From contig OY282381.1 of assembly GCA_958295915.1 (NCBI GenBank), forward strand, positions 1,076,722 to 1,140,721: DNA of 64,000 bases. The letters are read 5' to 3'. The notes beneath the pieces were generated by a model, which saw only the letters and a program-made list of their open reading frames with translations, did not search any database and was not told where the DNA came from. The position numbers were made by a program, and so were the translations under genes. Below are positions 53,838-62,174 of the stretch, piece by piece; the stretch's first letter is position 1; each line of letters starts with the position of its first letter. This DNA is from an uncultured Caldilineaceae bacterium. GTDB taxonomy: Bacteria; Chloroflexota; Anaerolineae; Caldilineales; Caldilineaceae.

Positions 53838-54194
53838 ATGTCGATACTTGCCGGAGGATTCCAAAGACTATGGAGGAAGCGCAACGACAGAAGTCAGCCC
53901 TCGGGGGCAGAGACAAACGACGCATCCGCCACGACAGGCGGTTCTACACATCAGGAACCGGTTGTCGTCTGGCAGGCTGCCAATCCGATGGAAGCGCAGA
54001 TCGTCAAAGGACGACTGCTTAGCGCCGGTATTCCTGCCATTGTGCGCGGCGAAGCCATGGGGAATATCTACGGCTTCATATATGGTGGTCTGGCAGAACG
54101 GGATGTGCTGGCGCCCGGCCCGCTAGCCGAGCAGGCCCAGGCGCTCCTGTCCGAGGAAGTTCAGTGGGAATTGGATGAGGCAGCTGAAGAGTAG
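53838..54194 (+). CDS. DUF2007-like putative signal-transducing protein
   Basis: The C-terminal part (VVVWQAANPMEAQIVKGRLL, GIPAIVRGEAMGN, RDVLAPGPLAEQAQALL) matches the DUF2007 group, a small ferredoxin-like fold of unknown role. The first 40 residues are Ser/Thr-rich and look disordered. GGGAG lies 8 bases before the ATG. It is co-directional and close to the MBL gene. Confidence 0.75.
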   Translation: MSILAGGFQRLWRKRNDRSQPSGAETNDASATTGGSTHQEPVVVWQAANPMEAQIVKGRLLSAGIPAIVRGEAMGNIYGFIYGGLAERDVLAPGPLAEQAQALLSEEVQWELDEAAEE

Positions 54195-54367
54195 GTCAGT
54201 TTTGGATCTACTCCGCGGAGGGTATAGAATGCGGCAGACACAACTCTGCCGGGCCGCCAGGTGTAGCGCGGATCATGGCGAACAGCGCAGGACTACGATT
54301 CGTTTTTGACTGTGATTCATGGGATTCATATACATCATAGTCGAAGTACAGGCAGGCAAAGCATCTG

Positions 54368-54880
54368 ATGAATATAAGTTCCCCTAACCAAAACGCCAGG
54401 ACAGAAGAAGAACTGTGGGACGGACCGATCCCGGCCCATCTGGCGAAAAAACGTTCCGGCGTCAAGCCACAGTTTCTGTTTGCCGGCCTGCTGCTGGTTG
54501 GCGTCATCATCTCGCTGATGGTCTATGGTCTGAAGACAGCCAAAGCCTACTGGCTGACCGTTGACGAGGTGAAGCTGCAGGGCAGCGCGCTGGCGTCCCA
54601 GCGGCTACGGGTGAACGGACTGGTGGTGGAAGGCAGCGAAGACTGGAACGCCGAAGAGGTCACCCTGCGATTCATGATCGAGGACGAAAACAATCCCGGC
54701 CAACAGCTTCCCGTTGTCTACTACGAACCGCGACCGGACAACTTCCAGCGGGCGGCCTCGGTAATTGTGGAGGGTGAACTACTGGCCGACGGCGTCTTTC
54801 AGGCCGATGAACTGCTCCTCAAATGTCCCAGCCGCTATGAGGAAACGCCGGAAGATATTGTGCGCCAAGCTACCCGCTGA
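54368..54880 (+). CDS. ccmE: Cytochrome c-type maturation haem chaperone CcmE (Cys-type)
   Basis: The 170-residue protein has one membrane helix (FLFAGLLLVGVIISLMVYGL, residues about 37-56) and an OB-fold periplasmic domain. Typical CcmE binds haem covalently through a His in an HxxxY motif. Here the site near the end reads LLLKCPSRYEE, giving CxxxY, as in the Cys-type CcmE of archaea and some bacteria. It delivers haem to apocytochromes. It heads the Ccm cluster; the mRNA folds into a 10-bp hairpin around its stop codon. Confidence 0.9.
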   Translation: MNISSPNQNARTEEELWDGPIPAHLAKKRSGVKPQFLFAGLLLVGVIISLMVYGLKTAKAYWLTVDEVKLQGSALASQRLRVNGLVVEGSEDWNAEEVTLRFMIEDENNPGQQLPVVYYEPRPDNFQRAASVIVEGELLADGVFQADELLLKCPSRYEETPEDIVRQATR

Positions 54881-54892
54881 ACCGGGTAGCTT
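54867..54892 (+). promoter_or_regulatory. Hairpin overlapping the ccmE stop codon
   Basis: AAGCTACCCG (54867-54876) pairs perfectly with CGGGTAGCTT (54883-54892); the TGA stop is in the loop. No U-run follows, so it is probably a partial terminator or RNA-stability element between ccmE and the cytochrome gene. Confidence 0.65.
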
Positions 54893-54957
54893 GCTCTGCC
54901 AAACGCATCCATTGCCTTGTCTGTTCGGTTTCTGCATCAGATCGGGAAAAGATACGA

Positions 54958-56853
54958 TTGTATCATAAATGGTCCACATGCGCGCCGCTCCGGTCAGCTT
55001 GTGTTTTGGCAGTCTTCGTGATTTTGACGACAGGTAGCGCCCAGGCGCAAGAACCGTCCCCGCCATATGATCCGACGCGTGTCACCATCCCGGAACGGCT
55101 ACCGGTTGCAGCGTTGGCTGCCGATCTCTATGCGCAAAATTGCGCCCCCTGCCACGGCATTACCGGCGCCGGCGATGGCCCAGCCAGAGCGGGCGCGACT
55201 ATGGAGCCGACCGTCTTTGCCGATCCCCAGGCGGTCTGGGAGCATTCCCCAGCCGAACTGTTTCACGCCACAAAATTCGGCCGCATCGAGAAGTTGATGC
55301 CTCCCTGGCGCAACAGCTTGAGCGACGATCAGATCTGGCAGGTGGTCTATTATGCTTGGGATCTGCGCGCAGATGAAGCGGAAGTAGCCATCGGCGCTGA
55401 ACTGTACGCCCAATCCTGCGCCGCCTGCCACGGAGAGACCGGCAAGGGAGACGGCCCAGGCGCCAGCGCCGAGATGCCGGACTTCTCCGCGCAGACAACG
55501 ATGATCTTTATCAGCCAGGCGGAGTTGGCGCGGGGATGGGAAAGCGCTCACCCAGAACTGGGCGCCGACTGGTCTGCCGCCCAGCGTCAGGCGACGCTCG
55601 GTCGCATCCGTACATTTAGCTATCAGCCGGTATGGGCGTCTCTGTTACAGCCCGGCCCAGGCGTCATCGCAGGCCAACTACTACAGGGCACAGACGGCGG
55701 CCCAGCGCTCTCCCAGGCAATCGTCAGCCTGAATATCTACCAACAGACGAACCTGCTGACAACGCGCTCCGCCCCTGTTGATGCCGACGGCAGCTTCCGT
55801 TTCGAGGAACTGCCAGTGGCGACCGGCTACTACTTTCTGCTGGAAACCGAGTATCGCGGCATTCGCTATACGTCACCGATTCTGGCCTTCAGCGGTCCAG
55901 ACTTCACCGAATTTCGGGTCGGGTCAAATCTCATCGATACAACGCTGTCCGTTTACGAGACGACAACTGACAGCAGCGGCGTGCGCATCGGTCGGGCCAA
56001 TTGGATCGTCGAACACGAACCAGGCTTTCTGATCATCGGACAGGTATTCACCTTCGGCAACCAGAGCGACCGCACGTTCGTCGGGGCCGAGACAGAAGAT
56101 ATCGCCACAGCGGTAACGCTTGCTTTGCCGCTGCTCGCGAACGCCCAGAATGTCGAATTTCAAGATGGAAACATCGGCGACGTGTATCGGCAGAGCGGAC
56201 AGATCGTATACGATACGCGGCCCGTACGGCCAGGGGACAATTCGAGACAGATTTTCGTGCGCTATCGCCTGCCTTTCGACAGCGACTCTGCTGAAATCTC
56301 ATTCCCTGTTCCGTATGAAATCAGCAGGCTGAACCTGCTGGTGGCCGACCTGCCCGACCTGGAGGTGGACGTTACACTGGCCGACGACGCGCGCGCATCC
56401 ACAGGCCAGGAGACAATCCAAGGTGTACTGTTCCGCCGCTGGAGCGCGCCTGTCGTAGCGGACGCTACAGTGCGGGTGGCTCTGCGTGGACTGATAGCGG
56501 CCAGCGCGCAGGACCCGCGGCCTGGTAACGAGAGCCAACTGAATCGAGGGATGCCCGTTGCCGCGCCGCCCCTGGACGCCCGCATCCCTCTGGCCTTGGG
56601 TGGTGTCGTCGGCCTCGTTCTGCTGGGCGCGTTGATGATTTTTTTCCAACGAGAAAGGCCCAGCCACCGCGAGCCGACAGAGGAACGATTGGCCGCGCGC
56701 CGGCAGGAGTTGCTTGCTCAAATCGCCCGACTGGACGATCTGCACGCGTTGGGGGAACTGGATGAGAATGCCTGGCGGCAAAAAAGGGCGCCGCTCAAAG
56801 GCGAACTGCTCTTCATTGCCCGGTACTGGCAAGAGACACAAGCAGCCCCATGA
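54958..56853 (+). CDS. Membrane-anchored dihaem cytochrome c with C-terminal coiled-coil tail
   Basis: A signal peptide (VLAVFVILTTGSAQAQ) is followed by two c-type haem sites, CAPCH (about residue 62) and CAACH (about residue 155), in tandem cytochrome domains. A beta-rich middle (carboxypeptidase-regulatory-like around AIVSLNIYQQ) leads to one membrane helix (LALGGVVGLVLLGALMIFF) and a short cytoplasmic tail. The only in-frame start is TTG 54958; the nearby ATG 54969 is in another frame. It may be a substrate or redox partner of the Ccm machinery around it. ccmA starts inside its stop (ATGA overlap). Confidence 0.87.
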   Translation: MYHKWSTCAPLRSACVLAVFVILTTGSAQAQEPSPPYDPTRVTIPERLPVAALAADLYAQNCAPCHGITGAGDGPARAGATMEPTVFADPQAVWEHSPAELFHATKFGRIEKLMPPWRNSLSDDQIWQVVYYAWDLRADEAEVAIGAELYAQSCAACHGETGKGDGPGASAEMPDFSAQTTMIFISQAELARGWESAHPELGADWSAAQRQATLGRIRTFSYQPVWASLLQPGPGVIAGQLLQGTDGGPALSQAIVSLNIYQQTNLLTTRSAPVDADGSFRFEELPVATGYYFLLETEYRGIRYTSPILAFSGPDFTEFRVGSNLIDTTLSVYETTTDSSGVRIGRANWIVEHEPGFLIIGQVFTFGNQSDRTFVGAETEDIATAVTLALPLLANAQNVEFQDGNIGDVYRQSGQIVYDTRPVRPGDNSRQIFVRYRLPFDSDSAEISFPVPYEISRLNLLVADLPDLEVDVTLADDARASTGQETIQGVLFRRWSAPVVADATVRVALRGLIAASAQDPRPGNESQLNRGMPVAAPPLDARIPLALGGVVGLVLLGALMIFFQRERPSHREPTEERLAARRQELLAQIARLDDLHALGELDENAWRQKRAPLKGELLFIARYWQETQAAP

Positions 56854-57506
56854 CCCAGCAGCCTGCGCTGATCCGCTGCGAACGGGTGACGAAACGATTT
56901 GGGCGCAAGCGCGTGCTGCGGGACGTCTCCCTGACCGTCTCTGCCGGGGAAGTAGTCGCTCTGCTGGGCGCAAACGGCGCCGGCAAGACGACGCTCTTGC
57001 GCATCGTCGCTGGCCTGGACAGACCGAAACAGGGGGAAGTGTGGCTGGGAGCCGTCCCCCTTTCGGCAGCCGACCACGAAATCCGGCGCTACATAGGGGT
57101 GGTGGCCCACGCGCCTCTGGTGTACGATGGTCTCACAGGCGCAGAGAACCTGCGCTTTTTCGCCCGCATGTATGATCTCATGAAGCCAGAAACCCGTATC
57201 GAACAGGTGCTGCGGGGAATGGGGCTGTGGAGACGCCGGGATGACCTAGTGCGCGCCTACAGCCGAGGGATGATCCAGCGACTTGCTATCGCCAGGGCGA
57301 TCCTGCACGATCCACCGGTATTGATTTTCGACGAGCCGGATACGGGCCTGGACCGGGAGAGTATAGAGCTATTGGCCGAACTGATCAGACAACTCCGTCA
57401 GGGGAAGCGAGCCATGCTGATAACGACTCACGAGCGGGAACGGGCATTTGCCTGGGCGGACCGGGTCTGTGAACTGCGCGACGGGCGCCTGGTTTCTGGT
57501 TCTTAG
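56850..57506 (+). CDS. ccmA: Haem exporter ATP-binding protein CcmA
   Basis: ABC ATPase of 218 residues: Walker A GANGAGKTT (about residue 40), signature YSRGMIQRLAIARA, Walker B VLIFDEPDTGLD and the switch His in ITTHERE. With CcmB and CcmC it releases haem-CcmE for cytochrome c assembly. The start overlaps the cytochrome stop. The final residues LVSGS* fall in a dispersed repeat. Confidence 0.9.
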   Translation: MTQQPALIRCERVTKRFGRKRVLRDVSLTVSAGEVVALLGANGAGKTTLLRIVAGLDRPKQGEVWLGAVPLSAADHEIRRYIGVVAHAPLVYDGLTGAENLRFFARMYDLMKPETRIEQVLRGMGLWRRRDDLVRAYSRGMIQRLAIARAILHDPPVLIFDEPDTGLDRESIELLAELIRQLRQGKRAMLITTHERERAFAWADRVCELRDGRLVSGS

Positions 57507-57548
57507 TTTTCAGTTTTCAGCAACTGCGCTGTTACTCGAAGCCTTGAA
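57493..57548. repeat. Dispersed repeat family R, copy B
   Basis: TTCTGGTTCTTAGTT, then TTTTCAGCAACTGCGC and TGTTACTCGAA, closely matching copies A (52875) and C (62869). It covers the ccmA stop codon. The 57507-57769 gap also holds the hairpin at 57708 and a TCATGTTACGC word but no gene. Confidence 0.7.
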
Positions 57549-57707
57549 CGTACGGAATCTATCGAGCGCTGACGGGTCAGACGTAGCGCCCCGTGAAACT
57601 GGTATGGTCGAAACCAGAATTATCACCGCGAAGTCAAGTGCTCATGTTACGCAGTAGTTGACAAAGCAGATAGAATAAGGTCAGGATATGAAACATTGAT
57701 TTCTATA

Positions 57708-57730
57708 GCGCCTCTTCCGAGCAGAGGCGC
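57708..57730. repeat. Hairpin GCGCCTCT/AGAGGCGC, second copy
   Basis: Identical 8-bp stem and 7-base loop size to 29150-29172 (loop TTCCGAGC-type instead of TTGCAAGC-type). Two unlinked copies point to a mobile REP-like element. Confidence 0.65.
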
Positions 57731-57769
57731 AAGTCAACCTCCTCTCTGACCTGTCAGGAGACGAAACCT

Positions 57770-58132
57770 ATGACAACGACAGCGGCGCCCGCCTCCCTGG
57801 AAGAACGCATCGCCCGGCTGGAAGCGGAACGCAATGTCCCGATGCCAACTGAACGCCTCGCCCGCATCGAAGGCGCATACGAACACCTGGCAACCAAAGC
57901 CGATCTGCAGGCCGTCAAGTCGGAGCTGCAAGGGGATATGGCAACCGTCAAGTCGGAGCTGCAAGGGGCTATAGCAGCCGTCCAGTCGGAACTGCAAGGG
58001 GATATAGCAACCGTCCAGTCGGATATGGCAGCCGTCAAATCGGAGCTGAGACTGCTCAAGTGGCTGATGGGCATCGGGATAGCAGGCATTCTGTTCCCGC
58101 TGCTCCGTGACCTCCTGGTGCAGTTGCCATAG
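57770..58132 (+). CDS. Coiled-coil protein with C-terminal membrane helix
   Basis: The 120-residue product is almost entirely coiled coil (LEERIARLEAER, then 11-residue repeats KSELQGDMATV / KSELQGAIAAV / QSELQGDIATV) and ends in one membrane helix (LMGIGIAGILFPLLRDLLV). The 33-base DNA repeats are nearly identical. It is placed between ccmA and ccmB, which normally adjoin, so it is either a late insertion or an accessory scaffold. No enzymatic motif is visible. Confidence 0.75.
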   Translation: MTTTAAPASLEERIARLEAERNVPMPTERLARIEGAYEHLATKADLQAVKSELQGDMATVKSELQGAIAAVQSELQGDIATVQSDMAAVKSELRLLKWLMGIGIAGILFPLLRDLLVQLP

Positions 58133-58338
58133 CCAACACGCGCCACAGATAGACCGATCCCGGCCCGAACAGACCGCCCGAACGCCATCCCCAGGATGCC
58201 ACAGAAACGCCGTGACAGAACTTCCAGGATCACAAAGCCGTAGAAAACAGACCCGCACAGCGCAGCCTACCCCCGCATTCAGCAGCCCGCAACCCTGCTA
58301 CGAATCAGAGCCGAAATATGCGTAACATGAATCAAGTA

Positions 58339-58344
58339 TATAAT
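58339..58344 (+). promoter_or_regulatory. Possible -10 element giving a leaderless ccmB message
   Basis: A perfect TATAAT ends 6 bases before the ccmB ATG (58350), and there is no ribosome-binding site. Transcription would begin at or next to the ATG. No good -35 is visible, so this is tentative. Confidence 0.3.
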
Positions 58345-58349
58345 TCCCA

Positions 58350-59126
58350 ATGATGGATGAACTTCTAGAGAGGAGCTCGGACGGACGAACCTCCGAGCAG
58401 TTCGGCATCGTTGGCCCGTTCGATACTGTCACAAACAGGGATGGCGGCCTGCCGGCGTATCTGCGCAGAGTCTGGGCCGTGGCGGCAAAAGATGTGCGGA
58501 CGGAACTGCGGGCGAAGGAGATCGTCGGCACGATGGCGGCCTTTGCCGTTCTGGCCGCAGTTGTTTTCGGCCTGGCGTTCGATCTGCGAGTGCCTCGCCC
58601 AGAGCTGGTGGTCCCAGGAATTCTCTGGGTAATCATTTTGTTTACGGGCGTATTGGGTTTACAGCGCTCCTTCGGATCGGAGATGGACCGGGGCACGCTG
58701 ACCGGATTGCTTCTGGCTCCAGTCGAGCGCTCGGCGCTCTATTTTGGCAAGGTCGCCGCCAATCTGCTCTATTTTCTCATTGTCGAAGCGCTACTGGCGC
58801 CGACGCTGCTCATTCTGTTTGATGTCAATCTGATGCGGCCTCTGATTCTGCTGGGGCTGCTGCTGGGGACTGTCGGCTACACCAGCGTGGGCACCCTGTT
58901 CGCTGCACTCACCGCCCAGAGCCGGGCACGGGAGACGCTGCTGCCAGTTCTGCTACTGCCCGTGTTGGCCCCTCTTTTCATAGCGGGGGTCAGCCTGACA
59001 ACCGCCATCCTATCCGCCCGACCCCTCAGCGACCTGTGGCGTTGGCTCGTGATCATGGCGCTGTACGACGCGCTTTTTCTGACAATCGCATTTCTGCTCT
59101 TTGATCTGATTTGGGAGCAGAGTTGA
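58350..59126 (+). CDS. ccmB: Haem exporter membrane protein CcmB
   Basis: Six membrane spans after an N-terminal cytoplasmic stretch of about 45 residues. The CcmB signature region AAKDVRTELRAKEIV is followed by GLQRSFGSEMDRGTLTGLLL and LAPVERSALYFGKVAAN. It forms the membrane part of the CcmAB complex. It is separated from ccmA by the coiled-coil gene. Confidence 0.9.
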   Translation: MMDELLERSSDGRTSEQFGIVGPFDTVTNRDGGLPAYLRRVWAVAAKDVRTELRAKEIVGTMAAFAVLAAVVFGLAFDLRVPRPELVVPGILWVIILFTGVLGLQRSFGSEMDRGTLTGLLLAPVERSALYFGKVAANLLYFLIVEALLAPTLLILFDVNLMRPLILLGLLLGTVGYTSVGTLFAALTAQSRARETLLPVLLLPVLAPLFIAGVSLTTAILSARPLSDLWRWLVIMALYDALFLTIAFLLFDLIWEQS

Positions 59127-59132
59127 AACGAT

Positions 59133-59933
59133 TTGACACTCCGCCTCAGCATTATGTTGATCAAGGACGGAGCAGCGAACGAACCGGGTTATCCAATGAG
59201 CGCATTTTCAAAATTGACCCATTCAGACCCTTGGTTTGTCCCCCTGTTGGTGTTTGATATCGTGGCCGCGCTGGCGATGGCGTTGGCCATGTGGGCCGCG
59301 TTGCTCTACGCTGGCGATGCTGTCAACCTCGCTGGGGATGAACAGGTCGCCCAACGTATCTTTTACCTACATATGGGCAGCAACATCGCCGCGCTGCTGG
59401 GCTTTCTCGGCTCGGCTATCAGCAGCCTCGGTTATCTGGTCAGCCGTCGCTTGGTGTGGGATCGATGGGCTGCGGCGAACATAGAAATAGGCGCAATTTT
59501 CGGTATCAGTGTGCTGATCTCCGGCGCAATCTGGGCCAAACCGGCCTGGAATACCTATTGGACATGGGATCCCCGCCTGACGACAGCCACGATTACTGTT
59601 CTGATCTACATTGCCTATATACTGTTCCGCAACGGATTTGAAAATCCTGAAACCCGTGCCCGCTTCGCCAGCATCTATGCGATCTTTGCCTTTTTGAGTG
59701 TGCCGCTCACCTATTACAGCGCGCGGCTGTTCCGCTCCATCCATCCGATTGTCTTTGACGGCGCCAATGAGGAAGCGCAGGGCGGTTTTTCCATCGGTCC
59801 GTCGATGGGACAGACTCTGACGATTGCGATGATCAGCTTCGCTATTCTATTCCTGGCCCTGCTCTTCCACAGGGTACGCCAACTCGGGCTGGAGGCCCGC
59901 ATCGAAGCCTTACGGGAGGATTGGAACGAATGA
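59133..59933 (+). CDS. ccmC: Haem-handling protein CcmC
   Basis: Membrane protein of the CcmC/CcsA group. The tryptophan-rich haem motif reads AKPAWNTYWTWDPRLT (about residue 140), and conserved histidines flank it (FYLHMGS and IHPIVFDG). It attaches haem to CcmE. The likely start is the internal ATG encoding MSAFSKLTHSD (codon 22), since the first 21 residues are not conserved. The end overlaps the next small gene by ATGA. Confidence 0.9.
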   Translation: MTLRLSIMLIKDGAANEPGYPMSAFSKLTHSDPWFVPLLVFDIVAALAMALAMWAALLYAGDAVNLAGDEQVAQRIFYLHMGSNIAALLGFLGSAISSLGYLVSRRLVWDRWAAANIEIGAIFGISVLISGAIWAKPAWNTYWTWDPRLTTATITVLIYIAYILFRNGFENPETRARFASIYAIFAFLSVPLTYYSARLFRSIHPIVFDGANEEAQGGFSIGPSMGQTLTIAMISFAILFLALLFHRVRQLGLEARIEALREDWNE

Positions 59934-60076
59934 TCTATCTGGCAGCCGTTCTGATTCTGTTGTGGCTGTTGGTCGGCGGCTACTTGGCGTTTATGTTGAT
60001 CCGCCAGCGAGCATTGGAAAAAGAGCTACAGAATTTGCGGGAGCAATGGCAAGAAGATCGACACACGCGCGCATGA
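59930..60076 (+). CDS. CcmD-like small membrane protein, 48 aa
   Basis: This gene was found by reading the sequence directly. ATG 59930 overlaps the ccmC stop (ATGA), and 48 residues follow: one membrane helix (LAAVLILLWLLVGGYLAFML) and a charged tail (RALEKELQNLREQW). Size, topology and position after ccmC match CcmD, the small subunit that helps release haem-CcmE. Sequence conservation in CcmD is low, so the assignment rests on context. Confidence 0.75.
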   Translation: MIYLAAVLILLWLLVGGYLAFMLIRQRALEKELQNLREQWQEDRHTRA

Positions 60077-60159
60077 TATCAGCCCTATCGTAAGCATATT
60101 TACTTCCTGCCTGGCTCAGAGGCCATACACTAGAGTGACCTGTGGCCAGTGGTCAGTTG

Positions 60160-60175
60160 CTGGCCACGAACCACT
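60160..60175. repeat. Dispersed 16-mer CTGGCCACGAACCACT, copy 2
   Basis: Identical to 5977-5992. Here it belongs to a longer imperfect palindrome (about 60139-60184, TGGCCAGTGG ... TGGCCACGAACCACT ... CCACTG) in the gap before the CcdA-like gene. Confidence 0.6.
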
Positions 60176-60196
60176 AACCACTGATGTGAGGATGAA

Positions 60197-61129
60197 ATGG
60201 CACAAGAAATCAGCAGCATAGCGAACGTTCAGGTGAGCGAACAGAGGACGACAGACCCGCAGGCGCCGGCCGTCAGCCGCAGCGGCACATTTTTTCATGC
60301 GCTGGCATTCGTTTTGGGGTTCGGGGCCGTCTTTACATTACTAGGTTCCGCTGCCGGTCTCTTGGGACAAAGTCTGAATGCCTACCTGCCGCTCATTCAG
60401 CGGCTCGGCGCGATTCTACTCGTCATTTTCGGTTTGACTACCCTCGGCGTCCTGGGGTGGATCGTCAACCGCATCCAGGCGAATGAAAAGCTGGCCGCCA
60501 ATCCAGCCGTCGCTGCGCTGGTGGACATTCTGAGCTTCCTCAATGCGTTGATGTATACCGAACGCCGGGTAACCGATATGCGCAAAGTGAAGCGGGGTTG
60601 GGGCTATCTCAGCAGCGCGCTGATGGGCGTCAGCTTCAGTGCCGGCTGGATTCCCTGCGTCGGCCCGATTCTGGCAAGCATTCTGTTCCTGGCCAGCGAC
60701 AGCGCTACCGCCGCCCAGGGGGCATTGCTGCTGGCGGTCTACAGCCTGGGGCTGGGCATGCCCTTTCTGATCACCGGCGCGGCCTTCAGTCGAGCGACAT
60801 CCTTCTTGCGCCGCTTGAACCACCACGCCAATATTGTCAGTATCATCAGTGGGATCTTCCTGCTCTACGTGGCCTGGCTCCTGTGGAGCGACCGGCTGAC
60901 GTCCTTGACGACACAATTCGCCTTCCTGAATGAGTGGGTCTTCCTGCTTGAGGAAAGTGTCTCCGCGTCGTTGGGTATCAACACAGCCTTTAGCGGTGGC
61001 GCCCTGAGCGCCGCGCCTCTGGCCTTCATCGCCGGCATCATCAGCTTCATCAGCCCCTGTGTCCTGCCACTGATACCGGCGTATATCGGCTATCTCAGCG
61101 GCGCTTCCCTCTCTGGAAGCCGGAGCTGA
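60197..61129 (+). CDS. CcdA-like thiol-disulfide membrane transporter, circularly permuted
   Basis: CcdA moves electrons across the membrane using one Cys in the first and one in the fourth helix. Standard order begins with SFISPCVLPLIPAY. Here the protein begins with the segment that normally comes second (FFHALAFVLGFGAVFTLLG), continues through FSAGWIPCVGPILASI (Cys154), and ends with ISFISPCVLPLIPAYIGYLSG (Cys288). All core parts are present, but the first helix is at the C-terminus. TGAGGATGAA before ATG 60197 supports the start, and no missing first helix is encoded upstream. It likely supplies electrons to the TlpA-like protein next to it. Confidence 0.85.
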   Translation: MAQEISSIANVQVSEQRTTDPQAPAVSRSGTFFHALAFVLGFGAVFTLLGSAAGLLGQSLNAYLPLIQRLGAILLVIFGLTTLGVLGWIVNRIQANEKLAANPAVAALVDILSFLNALMYTERRVTDMRKVKRGWGYLSSALMGVSFSAGWIPCVGPILASILFLASDSATAAQGALLLAVYSLGLGMPFLITGAAFSRATSFLRRLNHHANIVSIISGIFLLYVAWLLWSDRLTSLTTQFAFLNEWVFLLEESVSASLGINTAFSGGALSAAPLAFIAGIISFISPCVLPLIPAYIGYLSGASLSGSRS

Positions 61130-61130
61130 G

Positions 61131-61823
61131 ATGAATTCAAACCCTGCGTTTCTTTTCAAGACGAACGATGCGCGGGAGTATGCGATGCAATATCTGGGCC
61201 TGAGGCCTGTGCAGCTGCGATGTTTTCGGAATCTGCGAAGGCAGAATCTGACAATCTTTCTCATTGTCGCGCTGGCGCTTTCTGCCTGTCTGCCCGCCAG
61301 CCAAAGCGCCAGCCCGCAAAGCGGCTTTACGCCTATCGCGCTCGATGAATTTCCCAACGAACTGGGCAGCGGTTTCCCGGTGGCGGATAGCGTCGAAGAA
61401 GGCAGCGCTGAGGTGGGCGACCCTGCGCCCAATTTCGCCTTCTTCCTGGAGGACGGGCGCGGCGCCGATCTGGCCTCTTTACAAGGCAAGCCTGTCGTCC
61501 TCAATTTCTGGGCCACCTGGTGCGGGCCCTGTCGAGCCGAAATGCCGGCATTGGTGGCGCTGCACGAGCGGAATCCCCATGTGATCGTGCTGGAGATAAA
61601 CGTCCAGGAGGAGCGGGCGGCAATCGAGGATTTTGCCGCCGAGTTCGGGATGACCATGCCCGTAGTGGTGGATCAGGCGGGCGCGATTCGCAGAGCCTAC
61701 CGCGTGCGCAATATGCCGACAACGGTTTTCATCAAAGTCGATGGCGCAATCGCCGCCCGATGGCCGGGCATTCTCATTGGCGAACAGTTGACCGAATTTG
61801 TCGACCAGATTTCTACGCAGTGA
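61131..61823 (+). CDS. TlpA/ResA-like thioredoxin lipoprotein
   Basis: An N-terminal signal region with a lipobox (ALALSAC) leads to a thioredoxin-fold redoxin domain with the active site ATWCGPCRAEMP (about residue 127), LNFWATW and RNMPTTVFIK (cis-Pro). Such proteins reduce apocytochrome thiols before haem attachment (CcmG/ResA role), receiving electrons from CcdA. It starts 2 bases after the CcdA-like stop. The first 40 residues before the signal core are unusually long, so a later start is possible. Confidence 0.9.
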   Translation: MNSNPAFLFKTNDAREYAMQYLGLRPVQLRCFRNLRRQNLTIFLIVALALSACLPASQSASPQSGFTPIALDEFPNELGSGFPVADSVEEGSAEVGDPAPNFAFFLEDGRGADLASLQGKPVVLNFWATWCGPCRAEMPALVALHERNPHVIVLEINVQEERAAIEDFAAEFGMTMPVVVDQAGAIRRAYRVRNMPTTVFIKVDGAIAARWPGILIGEQLTEFVDQISTQ

Positions 61824-61891
61824 GCCGGCGCTCCGTTTTGCGCGTCGGCGGGATACATTCAAGGCAAAGGCGCGGAGCCTTTCGTTTCAAA

Positions 61892-62170
61892 ATGCAAGTG
61901 ACAGTATTCAGCAAACGCCATTGCCAGCTCTGCGATGCCATCAAATTTGAGCTGATGGATCTGCAGAGTGAATACGGGTTCAGTTTGCGCGAACATTTCA
62001 TAGAAGACGATCAGAGCTTGCGGGAGCGAGCAGAAGATCGCGTCCCATTTGTGGAGATGGAACTCGCCAGCGGCGCCACTGTGCGCTTCGATTTCCCAGT
62101 GAAGCAGACAGAACTGCGCCGCCGCATCCATGCAGAGATGAGACGGCAGACAGCAGACAGGCAGGCGTGA
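61892..62170 (+). CDS. Glutaredoxin-like protein (DUF836 group)
   Basis: Starting at ATG 61892 this 92-residue protein has VTVFSKRHCQLCDAIKFEL with a CxxC redox site, then VPFVEMELASGATVRFDF, the small glutaredoxin-like fold. It lies between the TlpA-like and DUF2085 genes, fitting a thiol-redox role in the cluster. Longer versions of the frame start inside the TlpA gene and are not expected. Confidence 0.85.
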   Translation: MQVTVFSKRHCQLCDAIKFELMDLQSEYGFSLREHFIEDDQSLRERAEDRVPFVEMELASGATVRFDFPVKQTELRRRIHAEMRRQTADRQA

Positions 62171-62174
62171 TTCG

